Positions 1 through 11,300 are shown, counted from the first letter of the stretch. The stretch: 64,000 nt of DNA from Phyto melanocephala (GCA_941918925.1 OW799233.1:158402845-158466844), one strand, 5' to 3'. Notes: generated from the sequence alone by a model not told the origin. Numbers and translations are program-made.

Positions 1-65
1 TATAGCGACTGCAATTTAAAAAACAAACTTTACTTAAAATCTTTCTGATATAACATATAGCTTAC

Positions 66-265
66 CTCTGTCCTATACTGCCCCCAGGGTTTGCCTTTTT
101 TAAACCTCCTGCAGCATAGCACAAGGCGGAGCCAACTAAAGATTTACGTCCCAAAGGACTAAATGAACTAGCAGAACTCTGTTTGGTTCGAAAATTCATA
201 CCAGAACCACCTATCGAATGCCGTGCCATGCCTGAATATAATTGTTGATGTAGACTTTTATCCAT
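66..265 (-). CDS. First coding exon of an unidentified protein gene (partial)
   Basis: An open frame starts at ATG 265 with a good insect start context (AAAATGG) and runs 66 codons plus two bases to a consensus donor GTAAG at 65-61. The visible peptide begins MDKSLHQQLYSGMARHSIGG and is rich in Ser, Gly and Ala, with several basic residues. It has no signal peptide or membrane segment and I recognise no domain. The remaining exons lie to the left of the window. The gene is divergent from wfs1, whose ATG is 1.2 kb away, so the two may share a regulatory interval. I take it as a real exon because it combines a start context, biased composition and a donor in an otherwise very AT-rich area. The identity is unknown. 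Confidence 0.6.
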
Positions 266-1463
266 TTTAAATGATTTTGCTGTTTTTTGTTATAATTATT
301 ACTTTTTTTTAACTTTCCGATAGCTCACAAACAAAAACCGGCCTTTTTTGCTATTTACAATAGCTAATATAAGTGGCGCTTCTTTTACAGTGTTAAAAAG
401 TGAAAAAATAATTTAATAATGATGACACCTTGAATTTAACTACAGGGAAAAAACTTGTTATCGTTAATTCAAAGTCTCCACGTGCAAAAATAACTAGGAC
501 AAAATTACTATAAAAATTAAAAAAAAAAAAACATTATGTCTTTCTTATAACTTTTAAACACAAATTGTATTAGCAGTAACTAATTTCGATATTCTATGTA
601 TATTTCAAAATATATATAAACAAAATTTGCCATAAATTCGAGAATGTAACGTTTTGAATCTCACCTCAGATCAATAGTCACTAATTTAAAGAATTTACTA
701 TGGTTACACAAATAGAAAATACAATATACTATATTAAACCAATAGTCTCTAATTTAAATTTTATAGCTTTATAAATATAGAGCATACAAAAAGTACAAAA
801 AAAGCAAACAAGTAACTTTTGTGTCACCGATATCATTTTCATTATACACTTGAAAAATAGTTCTTAATTTTAAAATTCTAACTTCATAAACGTAGAAAAT
901 ACAAAAAGTACCATAAAAATATGACAATGTAACTTTGGGTTGCCCATAACATTTATAGTCACACCTCGAAATAATAGTTACTATTTTCAAACTTCATAAG
1001 CGTAGAAAAGGTACAAAACCAATTAAACGCAAAAAAGTAACTTCTTGGCAATTCGGTTTTTCTGACATAACTAAAAAGTTGTTATAAATGTGTTAAAATA
1101 CAGTGATAAAGATATATTAAAAATATTATGACACATCTACTTTTTCAAGTTGTCAATATAAATTGTTTTATTTAAAAAAAAATGATAGCAAAATTTGCTA
1201 ATGTTAAGGAACATAAATATAAAGCATACATATCGCTTATCGTTGTAATTAAATTTTTTTTACTGGCTGTATTATCAAACATTATTAAATTCTGCTGGCA
1301 GCTCCATTATTTTTTTTATATTATTGTAAGGAAAAATTTCCCAAGCAAAACCAGCTGATAAAAACAATTATTTGGTTGCAGCTGTTGAAATATCTTTTCA
1401 GAAAGTAACAAAAAATAATGATTTAAAATTTAAACAAAACAAATTCATAAAACAAAAGGAAAA
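266..1463. other. Intergenic interval between divergent gene starts
   Basis: AT-rich sequence with no supportable coding exon. It should hold the promoters and 5' UTRs of the leftward gene and of wfs1, but I see no clear TATA or initiator motif I would defend. The middle part is a degenerate tandem repeat, listed separately. Confidence 0.5.
640..1050. repeat. Degenerate tandem repeat, ~115-bp period
   Basis: The pattern 'AATAGT(T/C)NCTAATTT ... TTCATAA(A)CGTAGAAAATACAAAAAGTAC ... GTAACTTTTGG' recurs at about 742, 856 and 971, spaced 114 and 115 bp. A partial unit starts near 673. Units are diverged (small indels and substitutions) and may be an old satellite-like expansion. Nothing indicates coding. 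Confidence 0.6.
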
Positions 1464-4400
1464 ATGGCTACATGGACCAAAAATCAACCTAGGGGTGGTA
1501 CATCAAGACGAAAATGGAATTTAGATGGTAGGTGGTTACAACAGACAATAAATTTCCTCTGGTGCGACAAACTATAACTTGAACTTATGAAATTTTTCTT
1601 TTTTTTTTCAGATCGAACCACTTTAAATAATTTAAAATACCATATAGCAGCAGAAGGCTGCTCCGAAGTACAATATGATTTGGCCAAACAGTTGTTAGAT
1701 AAAGATGCTGGTAAGTTTGTTTTGTTAATTTCCGTAGTGATTTTTGTGGACGACTCTTGATTAATGTTTTTGTTTTAATGAAAAAGGTAGTGGTGAACAA
1801 GCAGTTCATTGGTTGTTATGTGCTGCTCAACAAGGCCATGAGGAAGCCGCTAATTTATTACAAAAATGCTACGATGAAGGTTGTGGTATTACGGTGGAGA
1901 ATGAAGATGAGGTGCGCTCATGCTTATCCATGACATCTGGTGAGAGAGCTGCACGCAAAGCAGCCCGTGAACTTTTTGCCTGCCTCTCCAATGGGGGCAA
2001 ACATATATCACCGCGTCAACTTGAACGTAAGATGCGTGAAATTTACAAAATGCAAAAAGCAAAAAGACAACCAGGTGACTCAACTTCGACCTCGGAGGAT
2101 GATATGGATGATGACGACATAGGCCGTCGACCACTGGAAGATGGCTCGGCTGCTATACCTAATGATTCAATTAATTTAAGATCATCGGCAGGTAGTAATA
2201 AAAGAAGGAAGCAGCGTAGAAGTCATTTAAATTTGCCAGATAATTTTGCCGATAACCGCAACATAACTGAGGAAAATCTAGTGTCGGCAGCTGTTAATTA
2301 CGCAGCCGGTCGAATGCCTGCTGTTAATGATGCCTTGGTACTGACTGTTCCGCATCCGGCAGCTTTGGATCATGTTCCCTGTTTCCACCGCTTGCTGTTT
2401 CACCCAATACTGTTTTTTACACTTCTTTATCATCGTCTGATAAATATTGTCTCCGACTTTCCCAAACATGTGCCACAAAGTATTCGTTTTACTATTTTGC
2501 TCGCATTCTACTGGCTGGTATCCAGTGAGAACCTAACTGTACTTCTACCCATTGGATTTTATTATCTCTGCTGGAGTATCATGATTTGGTCAACATGCAA
2601 AATGCTTAAAACTAAACATGATTTTATAGATTTTCGAATATGGTCTGGTCTGTTTCTCAGTTATGGAGACCATAACATAGAAGCGGACATATCAGAAAAT
2701 CGTTTTTTGAAAAATAATATGCAGCCGTACTTATATTTCTTCTGTGCCTTTATAGGCAATCTATTGGTGTATCCCCTTATTTCATCTGAATGGCTGCCAC
2801 ATTCGGAACTTACTACAGCGGCTGGTATTTTAGTGTTTGTCTCCATGTTGGCCTTTATGTACTCGTCTCAACGCTTTCCTGATTGGATTGTTTTGGTGTC
2901 ATTTGGTGTTAATGTTTTAGCTAAATACCCCTATGAAATGGATGAGGTAGTTGCCACTGGTTGGCGCTTTTTAGACCTTAAAGTTCCAACATTTTGTTCA
3001 TTTGTTATTGGCAATGGCATAGAGTTTTGTTTGAATTGTCGCACAGCTCTTTATCTACTCATTCCCATGTTCTTGATACATCTGGCTAAGAGATCCAATT
3101 GGCATGGCACCTACACTCATCTAATACCACATTGCGTCACGCTTAGTTGGCTTCAGTTGTGCATAACTAGTGCCCAGAGTGCCACCATGTTTGGTGTGGT
3201 AAGAGCAACATTAGGACTGGCTGGAATTTTACTATTTTTGCCTCTATTTGGCTTAGTCTCATTGTTAATACCGGTCTATGTGGTCATCGATTGGCTAGGC
3301 TTTACCGATTCTAATATACGTTTGGGTAGCACTGTGGGAGCATCGTTACTTGTACTTTTGGGTTCCTGTTTTTTGGCCATAAATCGTACTACTCAAAAGT
3401 ATATAACTATCATACAGGTAAGTAAATGTTTGGAATCCATAATAATAGAAAAATCCTTATATTAAAAAAAATATTCCTCATGTGAATGCCAAAAATATCA
3501 CTTGCGGTATAAATTAATAAAATGTGACTTCTAATTTAATTGTAATTTGTAGGGTACAAAAAATTTTCGAATTTTTCATAAGCTCGATTAAAATTAAAAA
3601 TAATACTGAGAGTTTTTAAAATTAAATGCTCAGTGAATAGAAACTTGTCTTCTTTGATGTTTTTCTTTTAATCTTGCTTATAAATTTATTTATTTTTACC
3701 TTTTCAGCTCTTTATTTGCATCACCTTTGCCTGCGTTCTCACTTTTCCCTATATGACTTCCAACTTCAAGGATACTGCACGCTTTAATTCCATAATACCT
3801 GATCTTAAACATCAACCTGTTGTTTTAACCAACTCTCTACCAGTAGAGGAAACACATATGCCACCACCGCCCTCTGAATATTTGAGTTGGCAACGGTTTT
3901 ATGCACATTGTGGCCCTCAGACGTGGTGGAAGAATAACAATAAAATTAAAACACAACTTAAATGTGCCCACTTAGATGGCCAGGCGGTGGCTTGGGAGGG
4001 TGATGTAACACAAGTACAAATAACAAGTGTTCAAAATAAACCAGCCTGGTACATTAATAAATATTTTCCTGTATGTCTTAATCGTATGATATCTTGTTTA
4101 TTTGGTGAACGTTTGGAAACGCTCTTCAAATGCTCAAATTCCCACGAACAACTGTGCGATGAATATCAGAATATACTTAAAAATGCCCATTTGGATCAGC
4201 GCTGTTCGTTGCACAAATGGAATACCTATGAGTATGAGATACGTGTTAAAATGTCTTCGGGTTTATTAGACAAAAGACAAGAGGTGGTTTTGCAGGCTGA
4301 ACATAAATTTGGTAATTTTACACGGCGTTTAGTTGAGGGTGATCGTATACATTTTTATGGCACTCTCGTAAATAGTCGCATGGTTTCTTGTCAAAATTCT

Positions 4401-4610
4401 CAAAGATATGAAGACTACTTATTGGGTGCATCTATGGCACACATAAAATTGTCCGCCATTGAGTGCTTAAAGTGTCAGGATCATGACAATACACCAGTTA
4501 TATTGGATTCTCTATTAAAATCTCCCGTAGATGCTCGTATGCGTGATTTAATGCGTGGTATTAAATATTTACTTAATGTATTCTTAAGTCCTTTAATAAC
4601 ATTTAAATGA
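1464..4610 (+). CDS. wfs1: Wolframin, ER membrane protein (wfs1), four exons
   Basis: Join 1464-1527, 1612-1710, 1787-3417, 3708-4610 gives 898 aa, close to human WFS1 at about 890. All three introns are GT-AG and the phases agree (codons split after base 1, after base 1, and at phase 0). Residues ~24-82 are Sel1-like repeats; residues ~95-145 form the degenerate EF-hand-like segment around SGERAARKAARELFACLSNG. Residues ~255-625 hold about nine to eleven hydrophobic segments, and ~625-898 form the C-terminal luminal domain with the OB-fold-like GDRIHFYG stretch and many cysteines. Wolframin is an ER membrane protein of calcium homeostasis and the unfolded protein response; loss of the human gene causes Wolfram syndrome. 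The start is the only ATG giving the conserved N-terminus (MATWTKNQPRGG). The acceptor at 1786 has a weak polypyrimidine tract, but the alternative four bases on gives a stop. Confidence 0.95.
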
Positions 4611-4990
4611 AAACTTAATTTTTAGATGGTACTATTTGTTAGTTTTTTTTCTTTCCATTAATTTAAAATTCTCTTCTTTTTTAATTTAAATTTAATCCTA
4701 TTTTTGTATTTTAAACCAAGATAAGGTTTATCTTTCCAATCGTTAAAACTCGTTAATTAAAAAAAAACTAATTAGTCGATAACAATCATAATATTTTTTG
4801 TTAACAAAACTAATAAGCTGTTTTCACAATCCAAGCGATCGCTTTGAGTAGAAGTTGTGCATGTTATTTGTTTTCGTTACAATAACAAAACTTATATAAA
4901 ATGTGCAGTCAATGCGATCGTTAAAATTCTAAAAACAGCACATAAATTTGAACATGTGTATGTAGATATAAATGTACATATAAATATGTA

Positions 4991-5003
4991 AATAAATAAT
5001 AAA
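4991..5003 (+). terminator. Candidate poly(A) signals of wfs1
   Basis: Two overlapping AATAAA hexamers (4991-4996 and 4998-5003) lie about 380 bp after the wfs1 stop and are followed by T-rich sequence. This is a plausible 3' end, not proven; AATAAA is common by chance in DNA this AT-rich. Confidence 0.4.
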
Positions 5004-5111
5004 GAATTTTTAATATTACTTTTATTATTATTTTGATTCATTTGTTGAACTTTCTGTTTTAATTAATATTTAAATTTTATTTAGGCTCGAGCTCATTTTT
5101 AACATTCTTAT

Positions 5112-5452
5112 TATACCCTTCACAGTGAAAAAGGGTAATTACTTCTACAATTTTCATTCCGACCCCATAAAATATATATATTTTGACACCTTATGATGAA
5201 TAGGGGAGTCGATTAAGGTATGTCAGTCTGTCCGTTTGTATGTTGAAATCATCTTTTTGAAGCCCCTCGACATCGCCAGGACTCACGTGAGGTACATAAA
5301 CAACTGAGAAATGAGGAAAAAACTACTACCACCTCGTTTTTTTCACAACAAAACGTAGATGAATGATGATAAAAACAATTGTTATTGCATGACTACACGT
5401 TGTGAAAGGTTAATAAGATTCGGAGCGGCCGAATATAGCACTCTTACTTGTT
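5112..5452 (+). repeat. mini-me-like dispersed repeat
   Basis: Starts TATACCCTTCACAGTG, contains 'GACCCCATAAAATATATA', 'GGGGAGTCGATTAAG', a GTCTGTCCGT tract, and ends with TTCGGAGCGGCCGAATATAGCACTCTTACTTGTT. The same ordered blocks recur at 12135, 49246-50698 and, more diverged, at several other places in this window. Dipteran mini-me elements are known for TA and GTCY proto-microsatellites, which fits; the family assignment is inference. Confidence 0.65.
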
Positions 5453-6309
5453 AATACAAAGTATTTTTAATTGTGATAATGAAATAATAATCTGAAAAAG
5501 TAGGTTTTGCCGACACTAGCCGATTGGAATGCAATTTCAAAAGTGTTTTGTTACTATTACTTTAACAAAATACATAGAAAGTTTTTGTTAAAAGTGCTCT
5601 CTTGCGTACTAAAAACAATCTACCATATGCATAAAAACTATATAATGTTTATTAAAAGTTTATAATTCAAATTGCAATATAAAAATAAATAAATCCTTCA
5701 GGAACCATTGCTTATTTTTATGCAATCATCAGAATATCTATAGTTCTCATAAAACATTTTAGTTAACAGCCTATTACAAGCGATCTCTTTGGCATTGTTA
5801 TTGCATTTGCTTAGAGAATAAAGATATTATACATTATAACGTTTTCAATTTATTACATTCCTATAAAACTCTATTTTCATAAGAATTTTGTAAGTATTTC
5901 ATAAATATAATATGAAAGCTATAAAATTTTCTTATGTTTTATCAACCAAGTTTTAATAGCCTTCAGTTTGAGTTACAGGGGTATCAATAAGTCTATTTCG
6001 AAATAAAAATTCAAGCAAAAACTTGTAACTTTATTACTTTGCACATCAAAATAATTGTTTTTCTGTGAAATATACAAATAAAGCAATTTGTATTTGTTTT
6101 TTTTTTTGTATTTGATTAAAGGTATTTAAGATACTGCACAACCGATTATAGCATTCTTACTAATTTTTTTAATTTTCAAACAAAATTATTTACTTTTTTT
6201 TATCAATTTTTACAAAGTCATTGTTAATTATCTATATTTTCTTTATATGAAGTTTGTGCCAAGAGTCATCCTATTACACATACAAACATACATTTGTATT
6301 GAATTGATT
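5453..6309. other. AT-rich intergenic DNA
   Basis: No coding signal. A short diverged repeat end (GGTATTTAAGATACTGCACAACC..., near 6121) resembles the 3' end of the neighbouring mini-me-like copies; otherwise I see nothing. Confidence 0.4.
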
Positions 6310-6800
6310 TTAATTAATAACACAGTAAAGGTATTCACGACACTGGTTTTACTCTTGTGAAAATTCGAAATAGCATTAATATACTTTAGTCCTACTTTCT
6401 GAGATATAAGCAAAAAACTACGACTACCTCGTTTTTTCACAATTACAACATACATATAAACTGGTTAGAGTAAACGTGGCATCAAATCCCAGCTGAGCCA
6501 AAAATTTTTTTTTTTATTTTATATTATTATTTATTTATAATTTTTATTATTTTATTATTATTATATTTATATTATATTTTTATTATTTTTTTTTTAATTT
6601 TTTTAAAATTTTTTTTGTAATTTTTTTGAGAAACATACATACGTAAACTTAATTTATAATTCTACAATGGTATGTTTTTTACATGTATGTACGTATTTTA
6701 TATGAGATGAATGGTGATACAAACAATTGTTATTGTATGACTACACGATGTGAAGTGTATATAAGATTCGGCACGGCCGAATATAGCACTGTTACTTGTT
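6310..6800 (+). repeat. Degenerate mini-me-like repeat
   Basis: The central block (GAGATATAAGCAAAAAAC...CTACCTCGTTTTTTCAC, ~6400-6440) and the 3' block (TTCGGCACGGCCGAATATAGCAC, ~6769-6790, then TTACTTGTT) match the copies at 5112 and 12135. A low-complexity T/A stretch interrupts at ~6500-6630. The sequence around 6690-6715 is an uninterrupted version of the site hit by a Helitron-like insertion at 49345. Confidence 0.55.
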
Positions 6801-7878
6801 TTAAATTCTAAATAAAATATTTTGCTAAATTTTATTACCTGCATGTTAAGGACAGTAAAAAGATAATTAATTAATTTTGGTTAACAAGAAAAAAATGCAC
6901 TAATGGTTTTAAACCAAAATATTTTACCAAATCTAAGTTACCTTTTATCTCTATTATAATAAAGATAATGATTTTCTTATTAACAAAATGATGAGTGTAA
7001 ATATAAAAATATCAGAAAAAAAACAGTCACCATTTAGTTCGTTACACAAAATGGGTTAACAAAATTGTTCGGCAACAATTGCCACAACAAAAAAGTTTTT
7101 AATACCATTCACGTTACAATATGCTATTTTTACGAATGAAAATTTACAGGTCATGTGACAAATGACTTAATAATTTACATATGTATATACAAAAAATTAC
7201 ACATTACAACGATAAGTATGTATGTCTAAGTACACATGTACTTATTATTACGACAAAATAAAAAAAGTAATAAAATAACCACATTAAATAAATATGATTA
7301 TACAGATAAAATATAAATAAAAAAATCATGTTAGTAATTTTTCTAAAGTTTCCTATATTTCAAGTATAAAATTTAATTTGAAATAAAATGCACAGAGATT
7401 GATCTGATTACAAATAACTCTAATTATTTTTATTTGCATTTAATTTCTTTTAGTTTTATAATTTTTTTAATCGAAATACAATATATACTTAACAATATGT
7501 AAAAAAGCAATTTAAAGTGTTTTTAAAATCTAAAAAACCTAAAAATATTAGAAACAAAATATGTAACAGTAAAAAAATTAAACGTTTATCAAAACATACC
7601 GTTGTATAATAATTACTATGAGTAATATGAAAAAATTAAAAAAAAGAGATATTTATTGATGACCAAACATATTTGACTCTTTCTCAGACCAGCTCTCAGG
7701 ATGAATAAGATTTTGGAAATTGAGAAAAACATTCTCTTAAGGAAATCTCTTAAAAATTTTGCACAAATTCTTTTAGTTTTTTTTAATTGCTTCTTCATTT
7801 AAATGCAACATAATATTCTATTTTGTTTAAAAATGTTAAAATCCCAAAAAATGTAAGTTTGTAAAGACAACATTTAAT
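6801..7878. other. Intergenic DNA and presumed 3' UTR of Gclm
   Basis: AT-rich, no coding evidence. The part nearest 7878 should include the Gclm 3' UTR. I see no repeat or RNA gene here. Confidence 0.4.
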
Positions 7879-8784
7879 TCATTCTCTGGTGGGATTTTGG
7901 GTTAATTTCGAGGCCTGTAAAATATATCCCTTGGCAGTTAGTACACCACGGCAACGTACATGAATCTGGTAGCGCAATGACCAATCTACCGTGTAATTGG
8001 GTATGATGAAATTCTCATCGTCTATTAAAATCTCTGGATCACCGTGAGTCAGCAGTTGTATGTCTTGTTGAGTACAGAATTCCTTGAGCTCTGGTGGCAC
8101 CACGCAACAGTTGGTTAAATTTATTTGATTAATAGTAGGAGGCACTCTGGCATTTTTATATAGCTCAGTTAAAGCATCACAGTCCAAATCGGCTATGCCC
8201 AATTGGCAAATTTGTTTCTTTTCATTAAATTCTTGTAACAGTTGCCACAATTCTTTAAGTACGTCCAATTGCTTTTCATTGCGTTTGCTCCACTTCAAGT
8301 TGCCTGAATACGAGACAACGCTGGTTACATCTGGAGTCTCGCACTGAACCTTAGAGGCTGTTTCCAATGGATGATAGGCTAGCACTAAGTTGTCTACATG
8401 TTCCACCTTTAAAATACGCAATAAAGCACTGACCGCCTCCTCTACCCCCTGCTTTGAAGATTTATTTAGAAAGAGTTTAACACCAATACTTATTTCATTG
8501 CGAGCATATTCTTTAATTCTCTCTCCTAATTCTAGACTAGCTCGTAACACATGAGCCTCAGTTTCGTTATATTCCACTTGTGTATCGCCGCTGGTTAGTG
8601 GCACTCCCTGATCGTTCGCATTTTGTGTTTCAGCTGCTTTCTGACATTCTGTGCATAGTTTCAATGATTCCAAGAGTTCTTCATTGGATTTACGTAAAGG
8701 TGTCGCATTGGCCACATTTAGTATGTTGCCCGTACTGATAATTACCTTTTGTAATTTGCTGTTATTTACTATTTCATTCAACAT
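7879..8784 (-). CDS. Gclm: Glutamate-cysteine ligase modifier subunit
   Basis: Single-exon open frame of 301 aa starting MLNEIVNNSKLQKVIISTGN. It matches the family of the regulatory (light) subunit of glutamate-cysteine ligase, which binds the catalytic subunit GCLC, lowers glutamate Km and relieves glutathione feedback in the first step of glutathione synthesis in the cytosol. The protein has the aldo/keto-reductase-like fold of the family, with the conserved stretches 'DNLVLAYHP', 'QICQLGIADLD' and 'PPTINQINLTNCCVVPPELKEFC'. The length is slightly above human GCLM (274 aa), mainly through an internal linker near residues 50-70. The start is the first ATG and is preceded by AT-rich non-coding sequence. 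It is convergent with wfs1. Confidence 0.95.
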   Translation of the reverse strand: MLNEIVNNSKLQKVIISTGNILNVANATPLRKSNEELLESLKLCTECQKAAETQNANDQGVPLTSGDTQVEYNETEAHVLRASLELGERIKEYARNEISIGVKLFLNKSSKQGVEEAVSALLRILKVEHVDNLVLAYHPLETASKVQCETPDVTSVVSYSGNLKWSKRNEKQLDVLKELWQLLQEFNEKKQICQLGIADLDCDALTELYKNARVPPTINQINLTNCCVVPPELKEFCTQQDIQLLTHGDPEILIDDENFIIPNYTVDWSLRYQIHVRCRGVLTAKGYILQASKLTQNPTRE

Positions 8785-9224
8785 GTTTTCGTTTTTCTAA
8801 TTTTTTCTCAACTGCACTACAGAGTTTATCACTTTACTATTTATATGTATTTTATTTGCCTTAAATTAGTTTTCATGAAATTGTTATAATAAAAAAACTA
8901 AACGAAAATTAAGATAAAGGTACGCGTTGTTCTGTGCTTGTTCAACTTTCTATACTCATTCTCAAAAAAAGAAAAAATGATAATGAAAACACAAAAAAAC
9001 ACATGAGAGAAAATAATTAGTTTACAAGGTTTGACAGCTGTGTTAGACAGGGATGCCAGAGGTAGTTAAAACAAGACTGATTTGTACACGTTAAAAAATA
9101 TAAAGAAAATATTTAAAATTTTTTATATATTTACACAAAAGAGCAAATCATTCTTAAGGGGAATGTGGAATTAATTATGTGTGGTTTTAGTAAAAATTTT
9201 TACATTTTTTACAAGATTTTTTTT
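8785..9224. other. Upstream region of Gclm
   Basis: AT-rich sequence that should contain the Gclm 5' UTR and promoter. I see no motif clear enough to name, and no gene. Confidence 0.35.
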
Positions 9225-9306
9225 ATATATCGTCTAAATTTCTTGATCTTTTTATTGATCATTTTTTGTTGTTGTTTTATAAAAAATTATTTATTATTAA
9301 CCAATA

Positions 9307-9338
9307 TTTCGCTACCTAATAATGGGTAGCTTCTTCAG
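9307..9338 (-). ncRNA. Hammerhead-like motif of the Penelope-like element
   Basis: Read on the - strand: CTGAAGA (9338-9332), one extra A, stem GCTACC / loop of eight / GGTAGC (9330-9311), then GAAA (9310-9307). CUGANGA and GAAA around a helix II are the conserved core of hammerhead ribozymes, which are known to occur in Penelope-like elements. The six stem pairs are perfect. A short stem III (TATT-GGTT-AATA) follows directly. The extra A after the core and an unclear helix I make catalytic activity uncertain. Confidence 0.5.
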
Positions 9339-9778
9339 GGTAATATGTATACAAATTTTATAAAAACAAAAAACAAATTCAAAACAATTTCAAATTGAAA
9401 AACTATTTTGTAAAAAAGCGGGAAAATATTTTTTTCAATATAAACAATTTTTGAAATATACAAAACAAACAAACAAAAATATTTCATTCACATATTACAT
9501 AGTAATAATTTACAAAAATAAATAATACTATTAGACTACCGTTTTCAGATCTATAAAATCTATAATATTGGGCAACATTTGCAGTATCTTATAATTAATT
9601 CGCTGTGTAGGTGGTACTTTAATAATTTGTGACATTTCTAACATATTTCTACGTCTGTAATTGTTTTCCTTGTTTAAAATTAATGTTTTAGTGAAATCTG
9701 GATAATGATTAGAACTAGCGCAATGTAATGATAATGCTGTTTTTTATGTCAATGTAGTGTTCCTGTATTTCTGATCAG

Positions 9779-9907
9779 GGGGCAAATTACGGCATTCGAA
9801 CGTGATCGAAATTTGAAAATTCTTATTAGAATTTCTATACCTAAAGCATAGCAACCTCGATCGTTCGAGTAAAATTTCGATCGTGATCGAATGCCGTAAT
9901 TTGGCCC
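9779..9907. mobile_element. 129-bp Harbinger-like MITE, copy 1
   Basis: Terminal inverted repeats begin GGGGCAAATTACGGCATTCG and the right end reads back as GGGCCAAATTACGGCATTCG; pairing continues into GATCGAAATT. A direct CAG flanks each end (9776-9778 and 9908-9910). Removing the element plus one CAG restores the Penelope endonuclease frame (GHRSDQKYR), so the insertion limits and the 3-bp target duplication are well supported. A second copy of identical length lies at 36786. A 3-bp CWG duplication is known for some Harbinger elements. Confidence 0.8.
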
Positions 9908-10755
9908 CAGATCTATGTCCAGCGATTCTAGTTTTCAATTTATTTTTTGTTGTTCCTACATAAACCTTGTCACAACTCTCAGTATCATTACCATTACATG
10001 GTATTTTATGCACTAAATTAGCCATTTCAAATTTATCTATCTTATCTTTTGTTTTACTAAACAGTTTACCTAACGTGTTATATGTTTTGTGGGCCATTAA
10101 ATATTTTTTAAAGTCGTAAATTTTCGAGTTTTTTAATCTTTCAGATAAAACCGAGACATAAGTTAATGATTTATAAATTTTGGGTTCAGTTTTCAGTTTT
10201 GTGCTACTATTTTCCTTATTTTTATATTGTCTTATCAATCTACAAATTACCTGGATAGAATAATTATTATCATCTAAAATATTTTTGATTTTTTCTATAT
10301 TCTTTCTATGAAATTTTGTATCACTAATCTTTAAAACCCTCTCAATTAAATTCTTTGCCGTATTAATAACAATTCCCTTAGGGTGTTTCGAATAATAATT
10401 TATGATTCTTTCAGATGAAGTAGGTTTCTGGTACCAATCTATTAACAAATTATTACCCCTTCTTATCACTAATGTATCTAAATGTGGAATTTTAGAGTCA
10501 ATTGTGAATTTTATATCATCATGAAATGAATTATATGTTTTTTTTCAAAATATTATCAATTGAATGATTCGGGACAATGCAAAACAAGTCATCTACATAT
10601 TTTGTCATTATTTTTGGACTTACATTTAATTTCTCAATGCAACAATCTAATAAATTCTTCATAACAATATCTGCTATAATTGAAGAAGCCGGAGATCCCA
10701 TTGGGAGTCCTTTTTGTTTTATATATACTCTGTCTTCACATTGAATAAGGACAAT

Positions 10756-11300
10756 CAGGCCGTCCTTTTCATCCGACTTCGAGAGTTTTGCGTTTCACAC
10801 TCGCATTGGTTAAGTGTGTGGCGTCGGTTAACTGTACCGAGTTACAGTTACCCGGAGTCACATGTGACCACGTGCAAAACTTTGGATAGATAATTAAAAT
10901 ACATATATGTAAGTGTTCAGCTCCGACTTCCTATATGAAGGTATAGGTCGGCTTACGGAAACTGAACCTTTGATGGATAACCTTGCAATTTAAATGAAGA
11001 AAGAAAGGTTTCAAGAATCGTTTATTTTATAATTTTGAGTCATCGTACTAAAAGCTTCGTTTTTGGAGGAAGAAAGAAGGAATTTTATATATGCTCGAGT
11101 TTTTAAATATATACATTTACACACTAAGGATACATCATACACTATTTCACGAAAGGAAGATTTAAGCAATCATAAATTATATTTACAGACATGACTTACT
11201 AAATCACAAGTAATACACCTTGTGATTAGTAAGTTGCACTACAAACACTTTTGGAGGGATAACCTGGCAATATGCTTATGCAGCCAACTAATTTTAATAG
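10756..11300. other. GC-richer block of uncertain origin
   Basis: Sequence around 10755-10985 (for example GTTACCCGGAGTCACATGTG) is clearly GC-richer than its surroundings and contains short near-repeats: 'ATCCGACTTCG' with 'GCTCCGACTTCC', and 'GGATAACCTTGCAAT' near 10975 with 'GGATAACCTGGCAAT' near 11257. It looks like part of another mobile element, perhaps a terminal region, abutting the truncated Penelope copy. No open frame. Confidence 0.35.

Larger units (their letters stand above)
9225..10755 (-). mobile_element. Penelope-like retroelement, 5'-truncated and broken
   Basis: On the - strand the reading begins in the reverse transcriptase: GLPMGSPASS (about 10715-10685) and the catalytic KYVDDLFCIVP (about 10605-10570). 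The frame shifts at a T/A homopolymer near 10541 and continues open from 10469 to 9744 through the Penelope-type RT C-terminus (LLIDWYQKPTSSERIINYYS) to the GIY-YIG endonuclease (NLVHKIPCNG...KVYVGTTKNKLKTRIAGHRS). A 129-bp MITE at 9779-9907 then interrupts the codons. After it the C-terminus resumes in another frame (NNYRRRNMLEMSQIIK...) to a stop at 9533-9531. RT plus C-terminal GIY-YIG is diagnostic of endonuclease-positive Penelope-like elements. It is non-functional: no RT N-terminus, one frameshift and one insertion. The 3' limit near 9225 is approximate. Confidence 0.85.

Noticed and set aside
3418..3465. Read-through end of wfs1 exon 3 (VSKCLESIIIEKSLY)
   Set aside because: A GTAAGT donor directly precedes it and the next exon restores the conserved C-terminal domain in phase; the extra residues are intronic.
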